A DNA stretch of 64,000 bases from Sinomonas humi (GCF_000802235.1 NZ_JTDL01000002.1:19397-83396); one strand, 5' to 3'; counted from the stretch's first letter, positions 8,098 to 18,639 are shown. The notes: generated by a model not told the origin, from the letters alone. A program made the numbers and translations.

Positions 8098-8853
8098 GCC
8101 CCGTCCCTCACCGGCGCGTCGGCGGCGTCGGCCACGCGCCCGCCGTCGAACCGCGACCTCGCCTACGAGCACATCCGCGGGCTCATCGTGCGCGGCGACG
8201 AACCCCCTGGTGCCCTGCTGAGCGAGAACGACCTCGCTCTCCGGCTCGAGCTCAGCCGCACCCCGGTGCGCGAGGCGCTCCTCCTGCTCGCCCAAGAAGG
8301 GCTCGTCGACATCCGTCCCCAGCGCGGAAGCTACGTCTCGCTCATCGATCCCGACATGGTCCGGCAGGCACAGTTCATCCGCGAAGCCATCGAGGTTGCC
8401 TCGCTCGAGGCATGCATCGAGAACTGGGGGGCCGAGCGGGCCGCCGAGGTCGAGGACCTCCTCGACGCGCAGGCTTCGTGCACGACGAGGGAGGAGTTCT
8501 ACCCCCTCGACGAGCAGTTCCACCGGACGCTCCTCGCGATCGCCGGGCACGAATTCGCCTGGATGGCAGTGCAGAGCGCGAAGGGCCACCTCGATCGGGC
8601 CCGGTACCTGGGGCTGAGCGGATATCGGCCCATCAGCGAGTACGCCGCGGACCACCGGCGTGTGCGCGAGGCCATCGCCGAGGGCAATCTCGAGGCCGCC
8701 CGCGACGAACTCCGCGCCCACCTACGCTTCGTCCTCGACGATCTCGAGCAGATTCAGGCTGCCCGCCCCGAGCTCTTCCGGGCACCTGCCGGGCCGGAGC
8801 GGCGCCCTGCACGGCCGGCGCGCAGGCCAGCGCGTACGCTTGACCCATCATGA
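8095..8853 (+). CDS. GntR-family transcriptional regulator with FCD domain
   Basis: DNA-binding repressor or activator of 252 residues. The winged-helix domain covers about residues 20-85 (YEHIRGLIVRGDEPPGALLSENDLALRL then SRTPVREALLLLAQEGLV). The all-helical FCD ligand domain covers about 95-220, with EQFHRTLLAIAGH and DHRRVREAI carrying metal/ligand-binding residues. It is divergent to the idonate-type dehydrogenase, its likely target, with sugar acids as plausible ligands. Its stop overlaps the start of the isochorismate synthase gene (ATGA at 8850-8853), so the two are translationally coupled. This is an odd pairing of a sugar-acid type regulator with a menaquinone gene. Confidence 0.88.
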   Translation: MAPSLTGASAASATRPPSNRDLAYEHIRGLIVRGDEPPGALLSENDLALRLELSRTPVREALLLLAQEGLVDIRPQRGSYVSLIDPDMVRQAQFIREAIEVASLEACIENWGAERAAEVEDLLDAQASCTTREEFYPLDEQFHRTLLAIAGHEFAWMAVQSAKGHLDRARYLGLSGYRPISEYAADHRRVREAIAEGNLEAARDELRAHLRFVLDDLEQIQAARPELFRAPAGPERRPARPARRPARTLDPS

Positions 8854-10151
8854 GCTCCCCTTTGCGCGCCCTCACGGTCGATCTGGGCCCTGTAGAAGCG
8901 GGCGGCACTTTCGACGACCTCGCGAGCGCGCTCAACAGAGCGGAGGCCCTGTGCTGGGTCCGACGCGGCGAGGGACATCTCGGGTTCGGCGAGGCGGCGC
9001 GCTTCACCACGAGAGGCCCGGATCGCTTCATCGAGGCCGAAGCCTGGTGGAAGCAGTTCACGCTCGACGCCGACGTCGAGGATCCGCTGCAGCATCCCGG
9101 AACCGGCCCGCTCGCCTTCGGCTCGTTCGCATTCTCGAAGACGTCCGAGTACGCCTCGCGGCTCGTGGTGCCCGAGATCGTCGTCGGCATCCGGGCCGGC
9201 CGCGCGTGGGCCACCCAGCTCACGGCCGACGGCCGGCGCCCGTCCGAGCGGGAGCTGCGGGCCGCCGTCGGACGTTGGACCGCCAAGCCCGAGCCGGCGG
9301 CCTCGAACGGCGCGCACCTCAGGGTGCGGCCCGGGCGGCTCGGTGAGCAGCGCTGGATGGGCGCGGTTGCGTCCGGGGTTCGGCACATCCGCGCGGGCGA
9401 GCTCGAGAAGCTCGTGCTCGCCCGGGACGTCCTCGTGGAGGACGACGGCGGGATCCCCCGCGAGCGCGTGCTGCGGCGCCTCGCGTCGGCGTACCGGGAC
9501 TGCTGGGTGTACGGCGTGGACGGGCTTGTCGGCGCGACGCCCGAGATGTTGATCCAGGTCGAGGGGCGCACGGCGCAGGCGCGCGTGCTCGCCGGGACGC
9601 TCGACCGGCGCGACGCCGACGGCGCGGGGCCCGGCTACGCGGAGCGCGTCCTCGCCGGCTCGCCCAAGCAGCGCCACGAGCACCAGATCGCGATCGAGTC
9701 GCTCACGACCGCCCTCGAACCGTTCTCGGAGGCGCTCAACGCGCATGACGAGCCGTTCATCCTCGAGTTGCCGAACGTCTTCCATCTCGCCTCGGACGTC
9801 AAGGCCGAGCTCGCCGAGATCGAGGGGCATGTTCCGACTCCCCTCGCGCTCGTCAACGCCTTGCACCCAACCGCGGCCGTGTGCGGGACGCCCACGAAGG
9901 TCGCGGGAGACCTCATCTTGGAGCTCGAGGAGCTCGATCGGGGCCCGTACGCGGGGCCCGTCGGGTGGCTCGACGGCGCGGGCAACGGCGAGTTCGGCAT
10001 CGCGCTTCGAGGCGGCGTCCTCGAGGGCACGACGGCGGCGCGGCTGTACGCGGGCTGCGGGATCGTGGAGGGGTCGCTGCCCGAGGCCGAGCTCGCGGAG
10101 ACCTGGGCGAAGTTCCGCCCGATGCTGGAGGCGCTCGGCGTCGAACGCTGA
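8850..10151 (+). CDS. menF: Isochorismate synthase
   Basis: Converts chorismate to isochorismate, the first committed step of menaquinone synthesis. It is 433 residues with the chorismate-binding fold in the C-terminal 260 residues. Visible motifs are LEKLVLARDV near residue 185, VLAGTLDRR near 245, KQRHEHQIAIE near 268, LHPTAAVCGTP near 335 and YAGCGIVEGS near 402. Siderophore EntC-type enzymes share these motifs. The presence of menD, menC, menG and menJ in the same window and the absence of siderophore genes favour menaquinone. It overlaps the GntR gene by 4 bp, so it is probably expressed from the GntR promoter. Confidence 0.88.
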   Translation: MSSPLRALTVDLGPVEAGGTFDDLASALNRAEALCWVRRGEGHLGFGEAARFTTRGPDRFIEAEAWWKQFTLDADVEDPLQHPGTGPLAFGSFAFSKTSEYASRLVVPEIVVGIRAGRAWATQLTADGRRPSERELRAAVGRWTAKPEPAASNGAHLRVRPGRLGEQRWMGAVASGVRHIRAGELEKLVLARDVLVEDDGGIPRERVLRRLASAYRDCWVYGVDGLVGATPEMLIQVEGRTAQARVLAGTLDRRDADGAGPGYAERVLAGSPKQRHEHQIAIESLTTALEPFSEALNAHDEPFILELPNVFHLASDVKAELAEIEGHVPTPLALVNALHPTAAVCGTPTKVAGDLILELEELDRGPYAGPVGWLDGAGNGEFGIALRGGVLEGTTAARLYAGCGIVEGSLPEAELAETWAKFRPMLEALGVER

Positions 10152-10238
10152 GACGCGCATGTCCGGGGTCCCAGAAGCTTCCCTCGTCAACAGGGTTGCG
10201 CCGGAGGCCCATCCGTTGTCCAATTGGGAAACGAAAGT

Positions 10239-10281
10239 TGCATGTGATGCACATCTCAGCTCCGCCGAAAGGCGGTAGGAT
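10239..10281 (+). promoter_or_regulatory. Possible promoter/operator of the amino-acid ABC operon
   Basis: An inverted repeat TGCAT-GTG-ATGCA (10239-10251) precedes a small GAAA-capped hairpin, CCGCC/GGCGG (about 10262-10275). A TAGGAT -10-like hexamer follows at 10276-10281, about 50 bp before the start codon. No convincing -35 is seen, so the assignment is tentative. Confidence 0.35.
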
Positions 10282-10332
10282 GGACGTCGCTCTAGCACCT
10301 GACTGCCAGTACCTCCAAGTAAGGGAAGACAT

Positions 10333-11274
10333 ATGACTTTCTCCGCGAAGCTCGCCGCCAAGGGCGCGGTGGTCCTCGCTGTAAGCGCCCTAGCGCTGAC
10401 GGCCTGCACCAACGCATCCGAACAAGGCGCGGGCGCCCAGCCCAGCAGCTCGGGCTCGGCCGCCACCAGCTTCGACCCCACCACGGTGCAGAAGGACGAC
10501 TCGCTGGCGTCGCAGGTGCCCGCCGCGATCAAGTCGAAGGGCACGCTCACAGTCGGTTCTGACACGACGTACGCTCCCGCCGAGTTCCTCGGTGGTTCGG
10601 ACAACCACACTCCGATGGGCTACGACGTCGACTTCGCAAAGGCGATCGCCGCGACGCTCGGCCTCAAGGCCGACGTCCAGACCGCCGACTTCACGGGCAT
10701 CCTCCCGGCGCTCGGCCCGAAGTACGATCTGGGCATCAGCTCGTTCACGATCACGAACGAACGCCTCAAGGCGGTCAACTTCGTGAGCTACTTCAACGCG
10801 GGTGTCGCGTGGGCCGTCCAGAAGGGCAACCCGAAGAACTTCTCGACCAGCGACGTGTGCGGGAAGACCATCGGCGTCCAGACCGGCACCACCGAGGCTG
10901 ACGAGGTGAAGACCCTCAGCGACAAGTGCACCTCCTCGGGCAAGCAGGCGATCAACATCGTCTCCCTCGCGGCGCAGACGGACCTCAACACCCGCCTCGT
11001 CAACGGAGCCCTCGACGCCATGTCCGCCGATTCGCCGGTGATCAGCTACGCGATCCAGCAGACCAACGGCGCGCTCGAGAAGGTCGGCGACACGACCGAG
11101 ATGGCGCCTGAAGGCATCGCCGTTGCCAAGAGCGACACTGCGCTTGCCGATCTCGTCCAGAAGGTGATGACGAAGCTCATCTCCGATGGCACCTACAAGA
11201 AGATCCTCGACACTTGGAACAACGCCGACGGCGCCGTCACCAAGTCCGAGGTCAACCCGTCCGTCTCCTCGTGA
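10333..11274 (+). CDS. Polar amino-acid ABC transporter, substrate-binding lipoprotein
   Basis: Extracytoplasmic solute-binding protein (family 3) of 313 residues, membrane-anchored by a lipoprotein signal. About residues 1-25 form a hydrophobic stretch ending in the lipobox LALTACTN, with the modified Cys near residue 25. The mature domain starts with GTLTVGSDTTYAPAEF near 63 and has GYDVDFAKAIAATLGL near 92, the usual ligand-pocket strings of amino-acid binders. AAGGGAAG is the ribosome site 8 bp upstream. The gene is followed by permease and ATPase genes with overlapping stops and starts, forming a complete importer. Substrate (Arg, Glu/Gln, Cys or other) is not determinable by eye. Confidence 0.92.
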   Translation: MTFSAKLAAKGAVVLAVSALALTACTNASEQGAGAQPSSSGSAATSFDPTTVQKDDSLASQVPAAIKSKGTLTVGSDTTYAPAEFLGGSDNHTPMGYDVDFAKAIAATLGLKADVQTADFTGILPALGPKYDLGISSFTITNERLKAVNFVSYFNAGVAWAVQKGNPKNFSTSDVCGKTIGVQTGTTEADEVKTLSDKCTSSGKQAINIVSLAAQTDLNTRLVNGALDAMSADSPVISYAIQQTNGALEKVGDTTEMAPEGIAVAKSDTALADLVQKVMTKLISDGTYKKILDTWNNADGAVTKSEVNPSVSS

Positions 11275-12295
11275 CTGTCATGACTGCTCGTCAGGTGGAG
11301 ACCACCGAAGCCACGAAAGGTGGCGCCCCGGAACTGATCAAGGCAGTTCCGGTGCGCCACCCGGGCCGGTGGGTCGCAGCCGCCATCATCCTCATCCTCG
11401 CAGCGCTGGCCATCCAGAGCCTCGCGACCAACCCCCGCTTCGGCTGGGGCACCGTGGCCGCCTACATCATGGACGTCAACGTGGTCCGCGGCGTCGGCTG
11501 GACGCTGCTGCTGACCGTCCTGTCGATGCTCCTGGCGATCATCCTCGCCATCGTGCTCGCCTTCATGCGCCAGTCGGACAACCCGATCCTGCGCTGGTCG
11601 AGCTGGTTCTGGGTCTGGTTCTTCCGCGGAACTCCCATCTACACCCAGCTGATCTTCTGGGGCCTGGTAACCGTGCTCTACCCGAGCATCTCGCTCGGGA
11701 TCCCGTTCGGCCCCCAGCTGGCCACGTACATCCTCAGCGACCCGTCCAAGGGCTTCGTTCCCGCCGTGCTGGGCCTGGGCCTCAACGAGTCCGCGTACCT
11801 TGCGGAGATCTTCCGGGCCGGCCTCAAGTCGGTGGACAAGGGCCAGGTCGAGGCTGCTGAGGCCCTTGGCATGCGGGGAACCAAGATCATGTGGCGCATC
11901 GTCCTCCCGCAGGCCATGCGAGTCATCGTGCCCCCGACCGGGAACGAGACGATCGGCATGCTCAAGACGACCTCACTCGTGCTGGCCGTGCCGTTCACCC
12001 TCGATCTGACGTTCGTCACGAATGCTCTGGCCAACCGCACGTACCAGCCAATCCCGCTGCTGATCGTGGCGGCGGCCTGGTACCTGCTCGTCACGAGCAT
12101 CCTCATGGTCGGCCAGCACTACATCGAGAAGTACTACGGGAGGGGCGTGGACAACCTCGTCGCCGCCGCTACCGTGAATCCGGCGGCGGCCAAGGCCGCG
12201 GCGGCCGGTACCGCAGCCGGCTCCGATACGGGCACCGGAAACACGATCCCTGGCGGCCCGACGACGGCCGGACCCACGATCGAGGAGAGCGGACG

Positions 12296-12299
<4 letters not shown>
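11271..12299 (+). CDS. Polar amino-acid ABC transporter, permease
   Basis: Inner-membrane permease of the HisM/GlnP type, about 342 residues. The hydrophobic core runs from about residue 33 to 290, with the leader helix [21 protein letters not shown] and the pattern [14 protein letters not shown] near residue 125. The EAA loop ([29 protein letters not shown]) near 195-225 contacts the ATPase. The C-terminal tail is Ala/Gly/Thr-rich and probably disordered. GTG 11271 overlaps the upstream TGA (GTGA). ATG 11280, three codons later, is an alternative start. The frame is open further upstream only because it crosses the binding-protein gene. Confidence 0.92.
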
Positions 12300-13123
<824 letters not shown>

Positions 13124-13153
13124 CCACCGTCAGGAAGTGACCACTCGTGCACC

Positions 13154-13201
13154 GAGATCTGGCCCCTCGTTGGGAAACCCCCCGACGAGGGGCCAGATCT
13201 C
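13154..13201 (+). terminator. Strong hairpin terminator after the amino-acid ABC operon
   Basis: Perfect 17-bp stem: GAGATCTGGCCCCTCGT (13154-13170) pairs with ACGAGGGGCCAGATCTC (13185-13201), with a 14-base loop. There is no T-run after it, as is common in high-GC actinobacteria. It may act in both directions. Confidence 0.8.
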
Positions 13202-13342
13202 TTCCCACGAGCGGGCACACCTCTCACACCGCCGGGCAGCAAAGACGGCCTCTCGCCGGGGAGACGTCTTCAGTGCGTCTCATCCGCTGCAAGGCGTCTC
13301 TCGGCGACAAGGGGGTCAGAGGGCGTACCGGCAACGCTCCAA

Positions 13343-13430
13343 GCCGACGGTATCCGTACCCGAGACGCCTCACGCCGACGATATCCGTACCCGAAACGCC
13401 CAGAGAGGCGATTATCTGTACCCGTAACGG
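13343..13430. repeat. Three 31-bp tandem units covering the 3' end of menD
   Basis: Units GCCGACGGTATCCGTACCCG (from 13343), GCCGACGATATCCGTACCCG (from 13374) and the diverged GGCGATTATCTGTACCCG (from 13407) follow at a period of about 31 bp. The last unit contains the menD stop (TTA on the + strand at 13412-13414) and its last codons. The other two lie in the downstream spacer. Confidence 0.7.
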
Positions 13431-15115
13431 TGTTGGGGGGAGACCGATTCCGTCACCGCTGCACGGAGCCGTTCGTGCAGCCCCCGCAGGCCCGAGCGGT
13501 CCACGCGGGCCTCGATGATCTCCCGTCCCCCCGACCGCGGTGCGGCGAGCGCGGCGGTCGCCTCCGCCGTCGTGCGCACGGCGGTGTGCCGGACGCCGTA
13601 AGCCGCGGCGAGCGCGCGCAAGTCGGCCTTGTGCGGGGTTCCGAAGAGGCGCTCGACGGCGGCGCGAGCGCCCGGGCGGCTCTCATCGCCGCCCACGCGG
13701 CCGTGCTCGAGCAGCCCGAAGATCGCCCCGCCCGCGTCGTTGAGCACGACGATGCGCAGCGAGGGCTCGGCCTCACCGACGCCGAGCAGCAGGCCGCCCG
13801 CGTCGTGGAGAAAGGTGAGGTCCCCGAGGAAGAGCGTGGTCTCGACGCGGTTGCCGAGCCAGAGGCCGGTCGCGCTCGAGACGGTCCCGTCGATGCCGGA
13901 GAGGCCGCGGTTGGCGAAGACGCGCGCGCGGGGCTCGGGGCATGGCGGCGCGGCGAGGTCCACGTCCCGGATACCGTTCGAGGAGCCGAGCATGAGCTGC
14001 CCCCGCGCGTGCTGCCACACGAGCTGCCCGAGCTTCGGCCCTGAGAGCGGGGAACTTGCGAGGAGCCGGTCGACCGCCTCCTGAGCACTCGCGCCCGCAA
14101 GGAGCCACGTGTCGAGCCACCCGTCGGCCCCGCGGCCGGCGAACTCGGAGAGCTCGTCGAGGTCGGCCACGAGCCGCTCGCGCCGGCGCCCCTCCTCGAA
14201 CCAGGCCACTGGCCGCGGGTGGTACAGCGCCGTCTCGACGCCCTCCCGGGCCAGCAGGGCCGTCACCGGGCGGCTGAGGGTCGGCCGGCCGAACAGCACC
14301 ACGCGCTCGATCCCATCCCCCGGGTGCGCGTCGAGGAGCACGCGGTACGGCCCGACGGCGTGCGAGCCGAAGCGAGCGTTCGACGACGGCTCGGCCAGGA
14401 GGGGGAGCCCGTGCGCGGCGGCAAAGGCCTCGGCCAGCGGGCCGGCTCCGTGGCCCGCGAGGACCACTGTCCGTCGCGGCGGAAGGCCCCCGAGCGCCGC
14501 GACGGCCGGTCGGCGGTACGCGAAACCCTCGGTCGGCGGTTGCTGCCACCCCGCGGCCGCCGGCTCCCACTCCCCCGCGGGAACGAGCGGATCCCGGAAG
14601 CATACGTTGACCTGGACAGGGCCCGAGGGCACGCCCGGCAGAAGTCCGGAGGCGGCGCTGAGCGCGGTCCGAACGGCCGACGACGGCGATTCCCCCGCCG
14701 TGACCGAGGTTGCGAAGCGCACGTGCTCGCCGAAGAGGTCGAGCTGCTCTGTGGTCTGGTTCGCTCCCGTGCCGTGGAGCTCTGCGGGCCGGTCCGCCGA
14801 GAGGACGACGAGCGGCACCTCGGCATGGTTAGCTTCCATCACCGCCGGCAGGAGATTGCCCGCTGCGGTGCCGCTCGTGGTGACCACCGCCGTCGGACGT
14901 CCCGAAGAAAGGGCGGCGCCAAGCGCGGTGAAGCCGCCGGCACGCTCGTCGATGCGGACGACGAGCTCGAGCAGGCCCCGGCCCTCGGCCTCGGCGAGCG
15001 CGTAGGCGAGCGGCGCGCTCCGCGACCCAGGGCAGACCACCACGCGACGGACGCCGCCCGCGAGGAGTCCGGAGACCACTTCGCGGGCGGCATCGAGGGA
15101 GCCGAGAGAAGTCAC
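13412..15115 (-). CDS. menD: 2-succinyl-5-enolpyruvyl-6-hydroxy-3-cyclohexene-1-carboxylate synthase
   Basis: Thiamine-diphosphate enzyme joining isochorismate and 2-oxoglutarate in menaquinone synthesis; 567 residues, the usual family length. The N-terminal PYR domain shows VVVCPGSRSAPLAYALAEA near residue 23 and the catalytic Glu region near 58 (RIDERAGGFTALG). The C-terminal PP domain shows NRGLSGIDGTVSSATG near 408 and FLGDLTFLHDAGGLLLG near 435, which bind Mg-ThDP. The start is GTG 15115, overlapping the stop of the upstream DUF488 gene (GTGA). The last codons fall inside a 31-bp tandem repeat shared with the downstream spacer, so the extreme C-terminus may be variable between strains. 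Confidence 0.95.
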   Translation of the reverse strand: MTSLGSLDAAREVVSGLLAGGVRRVVVCPGSRSAPLAYALAEAEGRGLLELVVRIDERAGGFTALGAALSSGRPTAVVTTSGTAAGNLLPAVMEANHAEVPLVVLSADRPAELHGTGANQTTEQLDLFGEHVRFATSVTAGESPSSAVRTALSAASGLLPGVPSGPVQVNVCFRDPLVPAGEWEPAAAGWQQPPTEGFAYRRPAVAALGGLPPRRTVVLAGHGAGPLAEAFAAAHGLPLLAEPSSNARFGSHAVGPYRVLLDAHPGDGIERVVLFGRPTLSRPVTALLAREGVETALYHPRPVAWFEEGRRRERLVADLDELSEFAGRGADGWLDTWLLAGASAQEAVDRLLASSPLSGPKLGQLVWQHARGQLMLGSSNGIRDVDLAAPPCPEPRARVFANRGLSGIDGTVSSATGLWLGNRVETTLFLGDLTFLHDAGGLLLGVGEAEPSLRIVVLNDAGGAIFGLLEHGRVGGDESRPGARAAVERLFGTPHKADLRALAAAYGVRHTAVRTTAEATAALAAPRSGGREIIEARVDRSGLRGLHERLRAAVTESVSPQHRYGYR

Positions 15116-15696
15116 AGGTCCATCGTAGGCTCGCGAGGCGGTTGCGCGCGGTCGTAGACGAGCAGCCCGTCATCGCGCAGTCGGGCGCCTGCCGTGGGGT
15201 GGTGCTCGGCGAGGCGGCCGTCGTGTCCCAGATGGAGCACGCGCGCCTGGCGTGCAAGGACGGCGAAGTCGGCGATGATCCGCCGGTGGCATCGCCACCA
15301 GACGGACTCGCTGCACATGACGGCGGTCGGCATCGCGGCCGCTTGGGGAAGCAGTTCGTCCATGGCCGCGAGGAAGTCGGGGCTCCGCGTATAGCCCGCG
15401 TACCCACGGAAGGAGAGGTTCTCCCAGAACGTGTCGGGCGAGTCCGCAGCCACCTTCCGGAACCCGCCGAGCCGCCGTTCCCAGCGGTACCCGATCCCCT
15501 CTTCCGGCAGCCAGCCCTGCAGCGCCTCACGGCCGACGTCCGGATTCCGGCGGCTCCCGGGGGCCGTCCGCACGTCGACTACGGCCTCGACACCCGCGCC
15601 GTGCAGCAACCCCGCGAGTTCTTCGCGCCCGGCGGTGCCGTGACCGAAGGTCAGAAGAGTAACGGGGGTCGTACTCCGTACGGGGTCATACTCCAT
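15112..15696 (-). CDS. DUF488 family protein
   Basis: Conserved protein of 194 residues of unknown molecular function. The family strings are visible: TFGHGTAGREELAGLLHGAGVEAVVDVRTAPGSRRNP near residues 15-50, then FRGYAGYTRSPDF and the Cys/His-rich CSESVWWRCHRRIIAD near 130-145. The conserved Cys and His residues suggest an enzyme or nucleotide-binding role, but none is established. ATG 15696 is chosen because the N-terminus of the family begins there; the longer frame overlaps the divergent glycosylase gene. It overlaps menD by 4 bp, so menD is translationally coupled to it. Confidence 0.82.
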   Translation of the reverse strand: MEYDPVRSTTPVTLLTFGHGTAGREELAGLLHGAGVEAVVDVRTAPGSRRNPDVGREALQGWLPEEGIGYRWERRLGGFRKVAADSPDTFWENLSFRGYAGYTRSPDFLAAMDELLPQAAAMPTAVMCSESVWWRCHRRIIADFAVLARQARVLHLGHDGRLAEHHPTAGARLRDDGLLVYDRAQPPREPTMDL

Positions 15697-15723
15697 GGTG
15701 TGAGTATGCGTGGCGAGAGGCCG

Positions 15724-16476
15724 ATGACCGAAGCGAGCGGCTTCCCCGCGGTGACCGCGCCGGAGGCGATGACGATCTCGGCGCTGGACGCCGCCGTGAC
15801 CACCTGCCGTGCCTGCCCAAGGCTCGTGGCGTGGCGCGAAGAGGCTGGGCGGATCAAGCGCGCTGCCTTCCGGGACTGGGACTACTGGGCGCGGCCCATC
15901 CCGGGCTTCGGCCCGCCCGATGCCCGGCTCGCCATTGTCGGGCTCGCGCCCGCCGCCCATGGCGGGAATCGGACGGGCCGCGCCTTCACGGGCGATCCGT
16001 CCGGCGACGCCCTGTACAGGGCGCTCTACGACCTCGGGCTTGCCTCACAGCCCACCTCAACCCATGCGGGCGACGGGCTGGAACTGTACGGCGTGCGCAT
16101 CACCATGCCGGTCCACTGCGCCCCGCCGGACAATCGCCCCAGCACCGCGGAACGCGACACCTGCCGCCCATGGCTCACGCGCGAGCTGGAGCTCCTGCGG
16201 CCTGGCCTGCGAGCGATCGTGGTCCTCGGCGGGTTCGGCTGGCAGGCGCTGCTGCCACTCCTGGCCGACGCCGGGTGGCGGGTGCCCCGGCCCCGGCCGG
16301 CTTTCGGGCACGGCGTCGAAGCGCTCATTCCCACCGGGGAGGGCGAACAGGAGGTTCACGTGATCGGCTGCTACCACCCGAGCCAGCGGAACATGTTCAC
16401 CCGAACCCTGACCCCGGCCATGCTCCATGAGGTGCTTGGCCGGGGCGCCGAGGTGGCCGGGCTTCGGGCGGGCTGA
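15724..16476 (+). CDS. Family 5 uracil-DNA glycosylase (UDGb type)
   Basis: Base-excision repair enzyme removing uracil and other deaminated bases from DNA. It is 250 residues. An Fe-S Cys pair near residue 29 (TTCRACPRL) is followed by motif A, GLAPAAHGGNRTGRAFTGDPSGD near 77-100. This matches family 5, where the usual catalytic Asp/Asn is replaced by Ala. PVHCAPPDNRP near 133 and the C-terminal motif B, CYHPSQRN near 219, complete the assignment. GAGAGG 3-8 bases before ATG 15724 decides the start over ATG 15706. It is divergent to DUF488-menD and convergent with phoX, only 9 bp apart. Confidence 0.9.
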   Translation: MTEASGFPAVTAPEAMTISALDAAVTTCRACPRLVAWREEAGRIKRAAFRDWDYWARPIPGFGPPDARLAIVGLAPAAHGGNRTGRAFTGDPSGDALYRALYDLGLASQPTSTHAGDGLELYGVRITMPVHCAPPDNRPSTAERDTCRPWLTRELELLRPGLRAIVVLGGFGWQALLPLLADAGWRVPRPRPAFGHGVEALIPTGEGEQEVHVIGCYHPSQRNMFTRTLTPAMLHEVLGRGAEVAGLRAG

Positions 16477-16485
16477 CGCTGCGGG

Positions 16486-18601
16486 CTACTTCTTTGCGTG
16501 CTGGGCGGGGAGCACCTGCACGATGGCAGGCCGAGGCGCGCGCAGGGCACCGGCAGGGACGGCCTTCCCGGCCGCGTCAAGCGCCGGGACGTAATCCGGG
16601 AAGTACGAGTGGGGCGCCTCGAATGTGCCCTCCTCGCCCGGATGCTGGACTGCCACGAAGACGTGCCGGTCGGCGTCGCGCACCACCGGGCCACAGGTCT
16701 CGGCATCCCGCGGGACGGACAGGAACTGCTCGACCTTGCCGCGCTCCGGCCCTTCGAGGGTCACGCGGAAGAGGCCGTCGTTGTAGCCGATAGAGCTGGG
16801 GGCGCCGTCGGTGGCCAGCCACATGAAGCCGGACGAGTCGAACGCGACGTTGTCCGGGCAGGAGATGGGCGAGACCTTGTCCGCTGGATAGCCGGCGAAG
16901 TAGGCCGACTTGTTGGTGGCCGGGTCGCCGCACACGAGCAGGAGGTTCCACGAGAAGGCCGTTGCCGTCTGGTCTCCGCCGTCCTCGGTGATTTCCACAA
17001 TGTGGCCGTCGCGGTTCTGGCGGCGCGGGTTCGCCTCGTCCACGGGCGGGTTTGCGCCGACTCCGCGGTTCGAGTTGTTCGTGCAGACCACGTAGACCTT
17101 GCCGGTCACCGGATGCGGCTCGACGTCCTCACAGCGGTCCATCTTGGTCGCGCCTGCCTCGTCGGCTGCGAGGCGGGTGTAGACGAGCACTTGCTCGACG
17201 CTCATTCCGGGCACCGCGGACTTGCCGTCGACTACGAGCGGGAGCCACTCGCCCCGCCCGTCGAACGCCCCGTCCGAGGGCAGCTTCCCGCTTCCGTCGA
17301 TCTCGGACGACGGCGAGTTCCCGGCGAAGCGGGCGACGTACAGGTTGCCGTCTGCGAGGAGCGTCTTGTTGTGCTCGCGGTCAGCCTTGCCGGAGCCTGC
17401 GCGGTATGTCCCCTTCGAGACGAACTTGTAGAGGTAGTCGAAACGCTCGTCGTCGCCCGAGTAGGCGACGACGCGGCCGTTCGCGGCGATTCGGACGTTC
17501 GCACCCTCGTGCTTGAAGCGTCCGAGCGCTGTGTGCTTCTTTGGCGTCGACGTGGGGTCCATCGGATCGATCTCGACGATCCAGCCGAAGCGGTTGGACT
17601 CGTTCGCATAGTCGGGGTTCCGCGTGTCGAAGCGGGCGTCGTCGAGCTCCCAACGTCGGCTCGTGGGCTTGTCGGCGAACCCGTAGCGCTTGTCCTCCTT
17701 CGAGACGCCGGGCGTCCTGAAGTAGCCGTTGAAGTTCTCCTCGCCCGAAAGGACGGTGCCCCACGGCGTCGTGCCTCCCGCGCAGTTGCCGAGCGTCCCC
17801 CTCACGGTGCGGCCCGCCCGGCCGTTGGGGTCACCGGCGTTGGCGAGGAGAGCCGAGCCCGCGGCCGGCCCCCGTGAACTCGAACACCGTATCCGTGAGG
17901 TAGCGGCGGTTGAGCGGGGCTCCCTTGACGTAGCGCCAGGCCTGGTTCTTGTTCTGCCGCTCGAGCTCCACGACGCTCATGCCGTGAGCTGCACGGGCGA
18001 CGGCGCGCGTGCCGGCGGCGTCGGATGCAACCTGGGCATCGGAGAACATGATCCCCTCGTTCGTGTACTCGTGGTTCGTGACGAGCACCGCGCGTTTCCC
18101 CGCTGAGCCCGCGAGCTCGAGGATGTCCGTGTAGTCGTTGTTGTAGCCGAACTGGCGCGCCTGCGCGGCGGCTGTCTGCGACTCGAGCTTGAAGTCCGGG
18201 CTGTCATGGAAGAGGCCGTCGCCCCACCGGATGATCGGCCGCCACGCGTAGCCCTGGGGCACGGTCAGCTCGTCGACGAGCTTGTCGACAGGCCGGATGG
18301 GGGTGAAGTCGAGCTTGGACTGCGGCAGCTTGGCGGCGGGAGCGAACGACGACGATGCCTCCGCGCGCCCAGCGGGCTGACCGCCTGTGAAGGCAAGCGT
18401 GAGGGCGCCCGCGAGGCCGAGGCCGAGGGCAGAACGGCGTGAGAGCTCGCTCGAGACGACGTCGCGGAAGTAGCTGTTGGACGAGGTGTTGCAGACCTCG
18501 CCGAGGCACGCGTTGTCGCACTTGAGCGCGCACGTGACGGCACTGCGCTTTCCGCGGACGTGGTCGAGCATGGGCAGGAGGAGGCGGCGGGGATCACTCA
18601 T
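16486..18601 (-). pseudogene. phoX: PhoX-family alkaline phosphatase with a one-base frameshift
   Basis: Secreted Ca/Fe-dependent phosphatase that releases phosphate from phosphoesters. The N-terminal part (18601 to about 17874) has a long n-region, a Tat-type SRRSALGLGLAGALTLAF signal near residue 55, and VTNHEYTNEGIMF. The C-terminal part (about 17868 to 16486) continues the family with GNCAGGTTPWGTVLSGEENF, RCEDVEPHP and SCPDNVAFDSSGFMWLATDG. They are in different frames. Removing one base from the run of five C at 17869-17873 restores a 704-residue protein reading VFEFTG-PAAGSALL, the normal length. So this is either a real recent mutation, phase variation in a homopolymer, or a sequencing error. 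A possible PHO box precedes it. Confidence 0.85.
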
Positions 18602-18639
18602 GCCCCCATCTCAGCGGTCACACTGAAAACCCAGCTGAT

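Noticed and set aside
16462..16495. Possible eighth stop-anchored duplication between the glycosylase and phoX
   Set aside because: GCGGGCT occurs twice, 13 bp apart, but the match is only seven bases in GC-rich DNA and could be chance.
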